Positions 1 through 7,600 of a DNA stretch of 64,000 nucleotides are shown piece by piece. The stretch covers positions 1-64,000 of the forward strand of contig NZ_CP085328.1 in the NCBI RefSeq assembly GCF_020614375.1, in the 5' to 3' direction. Position numbers and translations under genes: made by a program. Within the stretch, counting starts at the first letter, position 1; each line of letters opens with the position of its first letter. Origin of the DNA: Haladaptatus salinisoli (GTDB taxonomy: Archaea > Halobacteriota > Halobacteria > Halobacteriales > Haladaptataceae). The notes under the pieces are model-generated. The model did not search any database. It was not told the DNA's origin and worked only from the letters and a program-made list of their open reading frames with translations.

Positions 1-150
1 GTCGCAACTTCAGGTCTGTGGAGTCCATATAGCAGCATTCCGTGTATACCTCACCGTCCTCGATTATCCATATAGTACAACCGCTGAAATTACTGAAATT
101 CTCGAGATCAGAGTACGACCGGGAAACAATTGAAACTGCTGTATGAATAG

Positions 151-309
151 GACTTAGTCACTCGATATCCGCGCACTGTCTCTAATGGTGGCGTCGAATA
201 TCTTCACGTCGCTCAACCACTCGCAGAAACCACGGAGTGGCTACAACACGAACTAGACATGTGGACAGATGCAGTCATGACGCAACTATCGCAGTTTCAC
301 GCAGACTAG
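151..309 (+). pseudogene. Possible C-terminal remnant of a small regulator-like protein
   Basis: An open frame without a start codon runs to a TAG at 307-309. It encodes about 52 residues ending in an acidic and aromatic, helix-like tail (WLQHELDMWTDAVMTQL). The composition is that of a haloarchaeal protein and similar tails occur in small haloarchaeal winged-helix regulators, but I cannot assign a family. An in-frame stop lies just upstream at 148-150, so only the end of the gene is left. The first 150 bases hold no gene that I can see. Confidence 0.3.
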
Positions 310-390
310 TATACATTTGGAGGATGCACTCACGTTATCGCCGCTCTGCCAATAGGAGTTTTGGTGATACAATGATTTACGATGTTAAGA

Positions 391-621
391 GTTCGTTCGA
401 TGTTTGCGATTCGTAGAGTTCGTTTGAACAGTCTCGTTTCTCAGCCTCTGAACCGACGATAGAAAACCTCGCACTTCGAAAGTTGTGCGATGTTTGCGAT
501 TTGTACAATGGTTGCGATTCGTGCGAATTGAAGAATTCGTTGGAACAGCTTTGTTTCTTAGCCCCTAATTCGACGACAACAAGTCTCGTACTGTAAAATT
601 CGTACGATGTTTACGATTCGT
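391..621 (+). repeat. Tandem 86-base direct repeats with iterated TTCG-type motifs; candidate centromere (parS-like) or parA operator
   Basis: Two 86-base units (419-504 and 536-621) align over their whole length at roughly 70 percent identity. The short core GATGTTTGCGATTCG recurs at 400, 489 and 607 with small changes, and related TTCG-rich motifs continue to about 765, next to the parA start. Iterated repeats directly before a parA gene are typical of partition sites that double as an operator. That role is inferred from position. Inverted copies lie inside the following partner gene. Confidence 0.6.
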
Positions 622-779
622 GGGATTCGTACAATTCACACATAACATTTATACAATTACCATGAGTCGATTGGGGTAGAGGCACTCACGAACTTTACGA
701 ACTTTAGGATTCGGAGAATGTTAGAGATTTGTTCGATTCTCACGATTCGTAAAGTTCGTAGAGTGCAGGAGGATCAATC

Positions 780-1661
780 ATGGCAGAAGAACACATCAGT
801 GGAGAACCGCGCGCCGTTTCTGTCGGCGTGCTCAAAGGCGGGTTTGGAAAGACAACAACGGCGATTAACCTGGCTCGTGAGTTAGCTCATCGAAACGGCT
901 CAGCTCTCGTTGTCGACCTCGACGACAACGGCCACATGAGTCAGAATCTCGGATTCACGGACCAATATAGTGCCGAAGAGAACCACGCCGAAGCCGTTCT
1001 CATTGACGGTGAGGAACCAACGCAATACATTCAAACAGTAACTCATGGGCTCGATATTTTCCCCGCCCACGTGCAGCTCGAAGACGTCCAGAGTGGCCTA
1101 AAGGAGGCGACGATGGGAACGACACGACTCAAGGAGAATCTCATCAATCCGCTACTCGGTGACGAGTACGAGTATATCGTGGTCGACTGTCCAGCGAATC
1201 GCGGGAAGTTGAACGACAATGCCATGTACGCAACAGGGAACATCATCATCCCTCTTCGTGCAGAAAGCGGCTACGAAAGCGGACTGTCCAGTACCGTTCA
1301 ACGGCTTGTGCAAGAAGCACGGCAGTACTTCGAGTTAAATATCCTCGCGATCACACCCACAGACTTGCAGGATCGTATCGACCAGGAAACGCGCGACCGT
1401 TCGCTCCTCAAGGAGATCAACAGTCGGGATGGCGTTTCAAAGCTCGTGCCGAACTATGCGCGAGTGACCGACAGTGATTGGGAAGCGATCGACAAAGGAA
1501 AGCAAAACGGGAATTTGCCCGGGATTCGTCACCGAGCAGCGATCGACCGCGCGCATGATGAAGGTGTCCCTCTTCGAGATTACGATGAAACCTGCGACCA
1601 GCTCGAAGCCTACACCGAACTTGCTCAAATCGTCGAGCACGGGGAGGTAGTACACGAATGA
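780..1661 (+). CDS. parA: ParA/Soj-family plasmid partition ATPase
   Basis: This 293-residue protein begins with the deviant Walker A motif KGGFGKTT (residues 19-26). A DLDDN stretch follows at the usual ParA switch position and VVDCPA at the Walker B position. ParA proteins are cytoplasmic ATPases that segregate low-copy replicons by binding DNA and a ParB-type partner. The length is normal for the family. The start is preceded by AGGAGG (767-772), a good ribosome binding site. The stop codon overlaps the next start (ATGA), so the two genes are probably co-translated. The upstream repeat array is the likely centromere and autoregulatory site. Homology to Soj-type proteins is clear; partner and site assignment are inferred. 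Confidence 0.9.
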   Translation: MAEEHISGEPRAVSVGVLKGGFGKTTTAINLARELAHRNGSALVVDLDDNGHMSQNLGFTDQYSAEENHAEAVLIDGEEPTQYIQTVTHGLDIFPAHVQLEDVQSGLKEATMGTTRLKENLINPLLGDEYEYIVVDCPANRGKLNDNAMYATGNIIIPLRAESGYESGLSSTVQRLVQEARQYFELNILAITPTDLQDRIDQETRDRSLLKEINSRDGVSKLVPNYARVTDSDWEAIDKGKQNGNLPGIRHRAAIDRAHDEGVPLRDYDETCDQLEAYTELAQIVEHGEVVHE

Positions 1662-2062
1662 CGGCATTTGACGATCTCGAGAGTGCAATCAACGAAGAAG
1701 CAGAGAAGGCGCCAACTTCGGACAGTTCGTCCGAGTCTGGAGATTCGGGCGAATCGCAAACATCGAACGAATTGTACGAGTCGCGCGAACCGCAAACATC
1801 GGAAGAGCCAAAAGATCCACGAAAGACGCCTGCATTCGAGTTTTCCCCAGATCTACGACGGAGTATCTACACGCGCGAAGAATCGTGGCAGGAGTTCGAG
1901 GATGCACGTGATCTAGAAATGACGCGAGAGTTGCGGGATGCAGGCGTTCGGAATCACGAGAGTCGTGAGGTTCACGATGCGATGGTTCGGTTAGCGGCGA
2001 AAAATCCCGAAGAGATGGCACAGTTAATCCTTGACGCACGCGGTGTCGACGAAGAACAGTAG
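1658..2062 (+). CDS. Small acidic ParA partner protein (putative centromere-binding adaptor)
   Basis: The 134-residue product starts inside the parA stop codon, which indicates an operon. Its first half is low complexity and acidic, rich in Ser, Glu and Pro, with an internal repeat around residues 29-50 (ESQTSNEL then EPQTSEEP). The second half looks helical (REESWQEFEDARDLEMTREL). No classical ParB motif is visible. Small acidic ORFs commonly follow parA in haloarchaeal plasmids and are presumed adaptors, but I do not recognise a characterised family. The DNA of the repeat segment (1750-1800) contains inverted copies of the upstream partition repeat, so coding sequence and DNA site may be superimposed. 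Confidence 0.7.
   Translation: MTAFDDLESAINEEAEKAPTSDSSSESGDSGESQTSNELYESREPQTSEEPKDPRKTPAFEFSPDLRRSIYTREESWQEFEDARDLEMTRELRDAGVRNHESREVHDAMVRLAAKNPEEMAQLILDARGVDEEQ
1750..1800 (-). repeat. Intragenic inverted copies of the upstream partition-type repeat
   Basis: Positions 1750-1771 are the exact reverse complement of 392-413, a 22-base match. A second, shorter copy (CCGCAAACATCGG) follows at 1790-1802. The copies lie inside the gene after parA. A 22-base match by chance in this distance is very unlikely, so these are related sites. They may be extra binding sites for ParA or its partner. Confidence 0.75.
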
Positions 2063-2640
2063 CTAGGGGAGTGCTTCAGCACATTCCAAAAGACCGTCCT
2101 CAGTCTGCCAGATACCCAGGCGGCCTACATCGTTTAGCATGTCAAAAATCGCTGTCTGCATTCCACTATACGGCTTCTCAAGATTAACATTTGTATTGAT
2201 TTCATCAGTATCTAGGTCGGAATATTCACGCTTAAAAACATGCGTCTTCGTAAAGTAGGTCTCCAGAGCAGTGAAGTATCCCTGCTCAACGAGAAAACCA
2301 CCACGATCGTGCTCGGTCACACCCACAATATAATCGGTATAATCTGCAAGAAGTCGAAATTTGACATAAGTGTTGACCCACTCGCTTCGGATATCCACCA
2401 TGAGAAACGCATAGGTATCGGCCCGCCGGTTGAGTCGGTCTTTGACTATCTGAAGTCGGTATATTTCCGGTCGACATAGCTTCCGAGAACGAAGTAGGCA
2501 AACTCGTTTGTGAAAATCGGCGAGAGCTCTGCGATACTGTATTTGAGATCTTCATATTCCTGTGGAGTGAGCGATGTGCCGTGGAGATGGTCCTCAGCTT
2601 TCTCGGCGAGATCTTCCAACGTTGATTCGTCTGTGCTCAT
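2063..2640 (-). pseudogene. Frameshifted gene for a haloarchaeal protein of unknown function
   Basis: Two adjacent leftward frames (2446-2640, 64 residues; 2063-2401, 112 residues) form one protein if a single base is restored near 2450. The bridging sequence reads QIVKDRLNRRADTYAFL directly into MVDIRSEW without a stop. The joined product would be about 192 residues. It has an acidic amino terminus (MSTDESTLEDLAEKAEDH) and a mixed alpha/beta core (FRLLADYTDYIVGVTEHDRGG). I do not know the function. Either the gene has decayed, the two parts are expressed separately, or the frameshift is a sequencing error. It converges tail to tail with the parA partner gene. Confidence 0.6.
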
Positions 2641-2759
2641 GATTTTTGTACTCTCAATCGCCGAGTATCACTGTAGCGACTTCATCAGTGACTACATCGT
2701 TTTAGACCGATTCGTATTTCGGCGAAGCGCTTTTACACGCACTACTCGAAGAAACAAGT

Positions 2760-3170
2760 ATGAGTACGTCTGGCCCCACCTCATCCGACCTCGACAACGT
2801 TCGCAAGCGGTTGAACGTTGTCACCCAGGAAACGCGGTTTTCACTCATTCAAGACATACTCGGGCATCCATCACAGCTTCCAACGCTGAAGGAACTGGAC
2901 TACGTAAATCCAAGTAAGAGTCAGACAACAATCCGTCAGCATCTCCAACAACTCGTCGATGTAGGAATCGTGGAAGAGGTGTTCCTCCCAGACGAACAAC
3001 GGCAGAACAATCTCCCGTACAAGTTCTATGGAATTAGTGACGAGGGACGAGATTTTCTAGATGATCACGGGTTACTGCGTGCTGAAGAGACGTTACAGAC
3101 AATCTATGCTCGTGTAGAGAAGTCTAACGCGATCGAACGGTATCAGGCTGCACCTCGCCCTGAGCGCTGA
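2760..3170 (+). CDS. Winged-helix transcriptional regulator (ArsR/MarR-like)
   Basis: The 136-residue protein has a winged-helix layout: an N-terminal helix (RLNVVTQETRFSLIQDILGHPSQLP), a recognition-helix segment with SQTTIRQHLQQLVDVGIVEEV (no run over 20 is needed to see it), and a wing ending in YKFYGISDEGRDFL. Such proteins bind operator DNA as dimers and often lie beside orc genes on haloarchaeal plasmids. It is read toward the convergent orc gene. The AT-rich stretch GCTTTTACACGC about 30 bases before the start could hold the promoter. Target and ligand are unknown, and no metal-binding cysteines are visible. Confidence 0.75.
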   Translation: MSTSGPTSSDLDNVRKRLNVVTQETRFSLIQDILGHPSQLPTLKELDYVNPSKSQTTIRQHLQQLVDVGIVEEVFLPDEQRQNNLPYKFYGISDEGRDFLDDHGLLRAEETLQTIYARVEKSNAIERYQAAPRPER

Positions 3171-3265
3171 CCTACTTCTAGTGAGTTTTCGAAGCTGTAG
3201 CGATGAATTATTGCCAAAAATTGTGGGCTGAAAAGTACCTGAAAGCAGTCGTCCTAGAGAATAAG

Positions 3266-4645
3266 TCAGCGTCCCACCAGGCTAACAATCTGCTGGCGCA
3301 TTTGAGTGTCAATCGGAATTCGAGAACACTGATCGTCAAGTCCGATCGACTGAAGTAGAAGACTTGCTTCATCCAATAGGGAAAGTTCTAGATACGTTCC
3401 TTCACGGTATCCATCACTCGTCCGGTTCATATCGATGATTTTCAGCGTTTCATATTCTCGAAGTTGATCGGTGATGCGCTTCTGACCAAGGACATTCGTA
3501 CCGATTGACTCAGCAAATTTCCGGTAGACACGGTACATCTCGGTCGCCTTGAAATGGGATTGATTTGTGAATTCGTCCATGGCGGCGAGTGCGGTAATCG
3601 CGATCTTTGCTTGCGTTGGACAACCACGAATCAAATCTTGGACTCGTGTGACCTCAGCATCGTCGTTCGCAGCTCGGACGTGTTCTTCTCGAACCTGATC
3701 GACATCGGCATCACGAGCAACTTCGCCAGCAAGTCGAAAGAGATCGAGTGCACGTCGTGCATCCCCGTGTTCCTGTGCAGAAAATGCAGAGCACAACGGG
3801 ATTACGTCCTCCGAAAGGACGCCTTCATGATAGGCGTCGCGACGCCGGTCTAGAATATCACCCAGTTGATTTGCGTCGTACGCTGGGAAGACGATCTCAT
3901 CTGGAGCAAAGGAACTCTCGACACGGGTATCCAATCGATCACCGTATTTGAGATCGTTGCTGATACCCACGACAGTAATGCTGGCATCAACGTCGTTCTC
4001 CTCACCAGCTCGAGAGAGTTGCATGAGAAGTTTGCTATCGTCTGCTTCCTCTGGTGGGATATTCCGGGCGTCATCGGATGGTGCAAGCCGATCTATCTCG
4101 TCGAGAACGACAATAATTGCGTCGTAGAGTTTGTCGATGACCATCCATAGGCGATCGTAGTACGCTCCTGTCGCGATTCCAGAATGGGGAATTGTAATCC
4201 CCGTTTTCTGCGGGTCATTCAGACTTTTCGAGAGATGGATGACGGTTTGAACTTCCGAGCGGCGTTGTGCACAATCGATGATCGCACGGCCGATTCGGAC
4301 GTCATTCTCTGCACCACGTTCTTCGACTTCACGACTCACGTACCGAGTAACAAGCGTCTTTCCGGAGCCTGATTTGCCGAGAAGGAGTGTCCCCTTTCCA
4401 GACCCTCCAGTGATCGTCGGTTTGAGTCGCCGAGCGACGGTTTCAATCTGGTCGTTTCGACCGACGATTTTGTCATGCTCGGGGATGTGGTCGATACGAA
4501 GCAAATCTTCGTTGGCGAAAATGGGATTGTCCTCGTCAAGTACGGAAAGAGGATCGTCGCGAGCCTTAGAGCGAGAATGGGCAACAGCCCCATGCTCGGC
4601 AGCATAATCGCCGAGTGTTTTCACTTGTGCTGTGCCTGAATCCAT
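3266..4645 (-). CDS. orc: Orc1/Cdc6 family replication initiator
   Basis: Orc1/Cdc6 proteins recognise origin repeats and load the MCM helicase. The protein has the AAA+ Walker A motif GKSGSGKT (about residues 90-97), Walker B with the IIVVLDEIDRL sequence, sensor residues in VVGISNDL, and a C-terminal winged-helix domain (ALAAMDEF onward). I chose the start at 4645 (MDSGTAQ), giving 459 residues. Longer reading frames reaching 4777 would run through two origin repeats and have an unusual hydrophobic amino terminus. A start at 4669 is also possible. The start codon abuts the first origin repeat, so initiator binding would cover its own promoter region and could autoregulate it. The family is certain; the exact start is not. 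Confidence 0.92.
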   Translation of the reverse strand: MDSGTAQVKTLGDYAAEHGAVAHSRSKARDDPLSVLDEDNPIFANEDLLRIDHIPEHDKIVGRNDQIETVARRLKPTITGGSGKGTLLLGKSGSGKTLVTRYVSREVEERGAENDVRIGRAIIDCAQRRSEVQTVIHLSKSLNDPQKTGITIPHSGIATGAYYDRLWMVIDKLYDAIIVVLDEIDRLAPSDDARNIPPEEADDSKLLMQLSRAGEENDVDASITVVGISNDLKYGDRLDTRVESSFAPDEIVFPAYDANQLGDILDRRRDAYHEGVLSEDVIPLCSAFSAQEHGDARRALDLFRLAGEVARDADVDQVREEHVRAANDDAEVTRVQDLIRGCPTQAKIAITALAAMDEFTNQSHFKATEMYRVYRKFAESIGTNVLGQKRITDQLREYETLKIIDMNRTSDGYREGTYLELSLLDEASLLLQSIGLDDQCSRIPIDTQMRQQIVSLVGR

Positions 4646-4667
4646 ACACCGGATTTCAAATGAATTC
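4646..4667 (+). repeat. Origin recognition box 1
   Basis: The motif ACACCGGATTTCAAATGA plus ATTC occurs here, immediately upstream of the orc start codon. It is one of five copies between 4646 and 5250. Three are in this orientation and two are inverted beyond an AT-rich stretch. Confidence 0.85.
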
Positions 4668-4711
4668 ATTATAAAAGAGACGGGATGAGAGATGTTGGCT
4701 ACCCCTTGGCC

Positions 4712-4733
4712 ACACCAGATTTCAAATGAATTC
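4712..4733 (+). repeat. Origin recognition box 2
   Basis: This is a second copy in the same orientation as box 1. It has one mismatch over 22 positions (ACACCAG instead of ACACCGG). Confidence 0.85.
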
Positions 4734-4773
4734 TCGGTAGGGTGTAGCAAGACAGGGAATACTCGGCACCCCC

Positions 4774-4795
4774 ACACCGGATTTCAAATGAATCC
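4774..4795 (+). repeat. Origin recognition box 3
   Basis: This is a third copy in the same orientation, ending AATCC instead of AATTC. It is preceded by CACCCCC, which resembles the G-rich flank seen beside box 5 when read on the other strand. Confidence 0.85.
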
Positions 4796-4885
4796 AGGCA
4801 CGATTCAGGCAGGGACACAGCGAGGGAGAAAAAGAGGAGATTATCAGAATACCCGTTAAATGGGCGTTAGAAGCGTTATCTCGGG

Positions 4886-4907
4886 GTAATCATTTGAAAT
4901 CCGGTGT
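4886..4907 (-). repeat. Origin recognition box 4 (inverted)
   Basis: CATTTGAAATCCGGTGT at 4891-4907 is the reverse complement of the box core, with a few changes at the outer end (GTAAT for GAATT). Confidence 0.8.
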
Positions 4908-5228
4908 CGTTTAATAGAACACGACGGAGAAGAAGAGTGCTTAGGAGTAGAACGGTGGTTCAGTTTCTACTATATAAATGGACTACTCGTTGAAATCGAT
5001 CTCATTCCAGATCGGTCCCACCTCTAAAAACCGGGTTTCTTACACACATACTACTACTACTATCTTACTGTTATAGTAATATATATAATAACGCGGTTAA
5101 AGATGCTGTTCTCCAAATGAACTTAATTCTCGGGAATTCGTCGAGAACAATCCTTTTATTGCATGATTCCTCCCTCAAGTCTTCACGTTTTCTTTGTCCT
5201 CTTTGGAACCGCCCTTTCTCTTGGAATG
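4908..5228. other. Gene-free AT-rich stretch between inverted origin boxes; probable unwinding region of the replication origin
   Basis: The stretch holds no plausible gene. It contains AT runs such as TATATAAATGG near 4970, repeated ACTACT triplets at 5050-5062 and TAGTAATATATATAATAA near 5074-5090. It lies between boxes 4 and 5 and upstream of the orc gene. This is the usual arrangement of a haloarchaeal plasmid origin: recognition boxes flanking an easily melted duplex. Function is inferred from architecture. Confidence 0.7.
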
Positions 5229-5250
5229 GAATTCATTTGAAATCCGGTGT
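5229..5250 (-). repeat. Origin recognition box 5 (inverted) with G-rich flank
   Basis: This is an exact inverted copy of box 1 over 22 bases, followed directly by GGGGGTG. An extended box plus a G run is typical of archaeal origin recognition boxes. It marks the outer edge of the origin. Confidence 0.85.
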
Positions 5251-5314
5251 GGGGGTGTTTTCTTGAGTTCGACTATTGTTGCCAATCTGATTAACCGGCT
5301 ATATCTGTCCATTT

Positions 5315-5328
5315 GTTAGTATTCTAAC
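5315..5328. promoter_or_regulatory. Palindrome GTTAGTATTCTAAC
   Basis: The 14-base sequence is an inverted repeat (GTTAG, four bases, CTAAC) just beyond the stop codon of the leftward gene at 5344-5763. The half-site GTTAGTAT is shared with the larger palindrome before that gene. It is a candidate second binding site for the same protein. Confidence 0.5.
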
Positions 5329-5343
5329 TAAGAGCGGACGGTT

Positions 5344-5763
5344 TCACACCTGCTCTCGTCGAATCGTCACCATATCCGCTGCCACTCGTCTCGATTCTTC
5401 TGCTGCAATCACGAGCAGATTTGGCGCTGGTGTGCAGGGCACTTGATCACCAACGTGAAATCCAGCGTCAGCAGCACCGGGGAGTTGTACCTGATAGCCA
5501 TTGCCCGCAACCTGAAGTGAGGAATCTATAATTTGACGAATCGAGACAGTGTCTAGGGCGGCTGATGTCGCGAGTTCGACGACATCTTCGTCTTTGATGC
5601 GGTCAATGTCGACGACGAGGAGAAGCTTGTCGAACGCGAATACCCGAATATCGGCTAGGCCGGTGGTCTCGTCGTCAGTTTCTTCAACGAGTCTTGCTAC
5701 TCGTGCGGGCTTGGTGACCTGGAGAGCGAAGCCATCGCCGGACCGTTTGATCTTATTGGGCAT
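5344..5763 (-). CDS. Conserved small protein with AbrB/SpoVT-like C-terminal motif beside the replication origin
   Basis: The protein has 139 residues. The C-terminal part contains GYQVQLPGAADAGFHVGD, then VPCTPAPNLLVI. This resembles the swapped-hairpin AbrB/SpoVT DNA-binding fold, in which a short beta segment precedes L-P-x-A and a GD turn. The amino-terminal half (GFALQVTKPARVARLVEETD, then IRVFAFDKLLLVVDID) is a second beta-rich segment I cannot assign. The gene lies just outside the origin and is bracketed by related palindromes, one touching its start codon. A self-regulating DNA-binding protein linked to replication or maintenance is a reasonable inference. An antitoxin role is possible, but no toxin gene is adjacent. 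Confidence 0.65.
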   Translation of the reverse strand: MPNKIKRSGDGFALQVTKPARVARLVEETDDETTGLADIRVFAFDKLLLVVDIDRIKDEDVVELATSAALDTVSIRQIIDSSLQVAGNGYQVQLPGAADAGFHVGDQVPCTPAPNLLVIAAEESRRVAADMVTIRREQV

Positions 5764-5767
5764 TGGT

Positions 5768-5788
5768 GGTTAGTATAGCATACTAACC
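5768..5788. promoter_or_regulatory. Perfect 21-base palindrome, putative operator
   Basis: GGTTAGTAT, AGC, ATACTAACC form a perfect inverted repeat with nine-base arms. It begins four bases upstream of the start codon of the 5344-5763 gene. Its position and symmetry fit autoregulation by a dimeric protein. It shares GTTAGTAT with the palindrome at 5315-5328. Confidence 0.65.
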
Positions 5789-6091
5789 CTAGAAGACTCT
5801 CCTTGGTGGATGCGCTCTCGACTCGTCGTTGGTGATGAGAAGCGTCGCTCCGCGAGTTCTCCCATGTCTTCAGTTTCACTTCCGCTCTGGTTGGCTGAGG
5901 TCTTTATCGGTCGGGTACCAAGCGTAAAATGCAGTCAGCGTAACCCAGCAGGCGACGTGGGCTCCCGTACTCATCCCACCCCATCCTCCCACGCCGTCTG
6001 CTTGTTCCCCTTGTCATAATGAATTAGGTAGTGTCACGAGTGGACTCTGTCCGAGGATTTACTTGCTCAGCATTTGAATTTGATACCACGA

Positions 6092-6319
6092 ATGGTCTCA
6101 GACGGGACATCGCCACTCACCCCACTTGCGCAAGAAGCACTCGACGCGCTCGCGAGCACTATCCCACCTGGAGGAGAACTCACCTACGAGCAAGCCTATG
6201 CTGTTCTCGCTGAGGAAGAAGACCTTGGACAACCCGATGCTGAAGATATCATCGAACGGCTGTACAATAAGGGCCATCTCTATGAGGTTGAGGGGAAACT
6301 TCGACTCACCGATTCCTGA
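6092..6319 (+). CDS. Small conserved haloarchaeal protein, possibly winged-helix
   Basis: I start this gene at MVSDGTSP (6092), giving 75 residues. A start at 6074 would add six residues. The sequence is acidic and reads as helix, helix, short beta hairpin: AQEALDALAS, then YEQAYAVLAEEEDL, then AEDIIERLYNKGHLYEVEGKLRL. The last part looks like a recognition helix followed by a wing, as in small DNA-binding proteins. No partner gene is close: about 330 bases upstream hold no gene and about 520 downstream are unassigned. The function is unknown. Confidence 0.6.
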   Translation: MVSDGTSPLTPLAQEALDALASTIPPGGELTYEQAYAVLAEEEDLGQPDAEDIIERLYNKGHLYEVEGKLRLTDS

Positions 6320-6839
6320 CTACAAAATTGAGCAACTGTCGGAGCATGCTGACTAGTACCGTCGGTTTGGGTGTGCGGGTTACTACAATCAGCATTTGTG
6401 TTACCGGAACGCGTTTTATTCTACCGTCCAATGCTCTAACTGCGCTCTCACACCTGGCCAAAGCGACTCCCCGGCGCCATCATGCGACGCTGACGGTCTG
6501 GCTAGTTGTGAGAGCCCTGCGGTCGGCTTTCCTTGCCTTTCTCCCGGTGAGCATTGGTGGAAACCGCGCTTTCGGAAATTCCAATTGGAAACAATTCACC
6601 GGGCTACTGACGGCCGGTACTCCTGGATCTTTTTGAGACTCATCTCGTAGAGAACATTCTGGAGAGAGACGGACTGATTCGCTCCAAACTGACGGTGACA
6701 GAACCTCGACTCTTACTTCATAGTGGGTGGCCAGCACGACCAGTACTCCTACTTGCTTCCATCGATATTTCTGGTATTGGAATATTCGGAAGCGGCCCTG
6801 GCTTACCTAAGGGACCCTCGGTAGTCGTGTTTACCTGCA
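6320..6839. other. Unassigned stretch, possible decayed coding sequence
   Basis: Open frames exist here but none has a recognisable product. One rightward frame from about 6600 to 6836 reads LLDLFETHLVENILERDGL and later GIFGSGPGLPKGPSVVVF without a start codon. It may be a relic of a larger gene. I see no repeats or RNA genes. Confidence 0.35.
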
Positions 6840-7073
6840 ATGAGCCACACCAGCCACATTAAGGCCGGATGGGACGAGTATCGACGAGCGCTTCGACCGA
6901 CTGATCAAGCGGTCTTTGATCGACTCCTCGAGTATGCCCAGCTGCATGCCGATTCCAACACGGTTCACAAGCCCCTGTTTGTTGGGACGCCGATCCTCAT
7001 CTCGATTCTGATCGAACAGCAGCGACAACTCGACGACTTGGGGGATCGACTCGATCATGTAGAGGATGATTGA
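6840..7073 (+). CDS. Small conserved haloarchaeal protein
   Basis: The 77-residue product is predicted to be mostly helical (WDEYRRALRPTDQAVFDRLL, then VGTPILISILIEQQRQLDDL). It ends in an acidic tail after a possible coiled-coil stretch (residues 55-74). No membrane segment or metal ligands are visible. The codon use and acidic composition look genuine. The gene stands alone, converging with the secreted-protein gene at 7127. I do not recognise a characterised family. Confidence 0.55.
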   Translation: MSHTSHIKAGWDEYRRALRPTDQAVFDRLLEYAQLHADSNTVHKPLFVGTPILISILIEQQRQLDDLGDRLDHVEDD

Positions 7074-7126
7074 ACGACCGTGTGTGGCGTGGCACTATCC
7101 TCGAAATCACTGTGCGGCCACGGCGT

Positions 7127-7540
7127 TCATACGCGGAACACCTCCGTAGTCAACTGGTAGTCGGCGACTCGCTCGGGGCCGTCATTGAGATAGTCGATTT
7201 GGAAACCACCGACCTCGCCGGGACCGAGAGTCAGCGAGTCGATGCCGTCGGATGACAATACGTGTCCGCGGCGGTTGTAGAACGTTGCCGTAACAAACAT
7301 ATCAGCCCGGAAGCGGCCTGTCCATTCAACCTCACCCGTGATGGCGTAGTCCTTCTCGCCGAGGAATGTCTCGACGACGCCCCACGAATCGTCGCGGATG
7401 GCTGTGTGTGGCGCCGTGTTGTGCTGTTTAGTCTGTTTGCGGTGCCGTCGGTGTTTGTGTTTGCATGCCCCGACTGTCCCAAGTGACGAGGTGCTGATCA
7501 CACTTACCCCGAGTGTCTGGAGGAATTGTCTGCGTTGCAT
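7127..7540 (-). CDS. Tat-exported protein with FxLYD-like beta domain
   Basis: The 137-residue protein begins MQRRQFLQTLGVSVIS, a twin-arginine signal. It is followed by SLGTVGAC, where the cysteine could be lipidated or sit just after cleavage. A very basic linker rich in His, Lys and Arg follows (residues 27-42). The mature part (residues 50-137) reads as alternating beta strands: YAITGEVEWTGRF, then MFVTATFYNRRGHVL, then GGFQIDYL. This matches the pattern of FxLYD-type domains in secreted haloarchaeal proteins. It would be outside the membrane. The basic linker could contact membrane or DNA, which is speculation. It is followed downstream by no obvious operon partner. Confidence 0.65.
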   Translation of the reverse strand: MQRRQFLQTLGVSVISTSSLGTVGACKHKHRRHRKQTKQHNTAPHTAIRDDSWGVVETFLGEKDYAITGEVEWTGRFRADMFVTATFYNRRGHVLSSDGIDSLTLGPGEVGGFQIDYLNDGPERVADYQLTTEVFRV

Positions 7541-7600
7541 TTTTTATCCTTGTCCTGTCTCCCGTCTTAAACCGCGGACGAGAGTACTGAAATGAATGGA

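Noticed and set aside
391..621. Repeat array as a CRISPR
   Set aside because: The units are two long, diverged direct repeats without uniform spacers, and no cas gene is present; position before parA fits a partition site.
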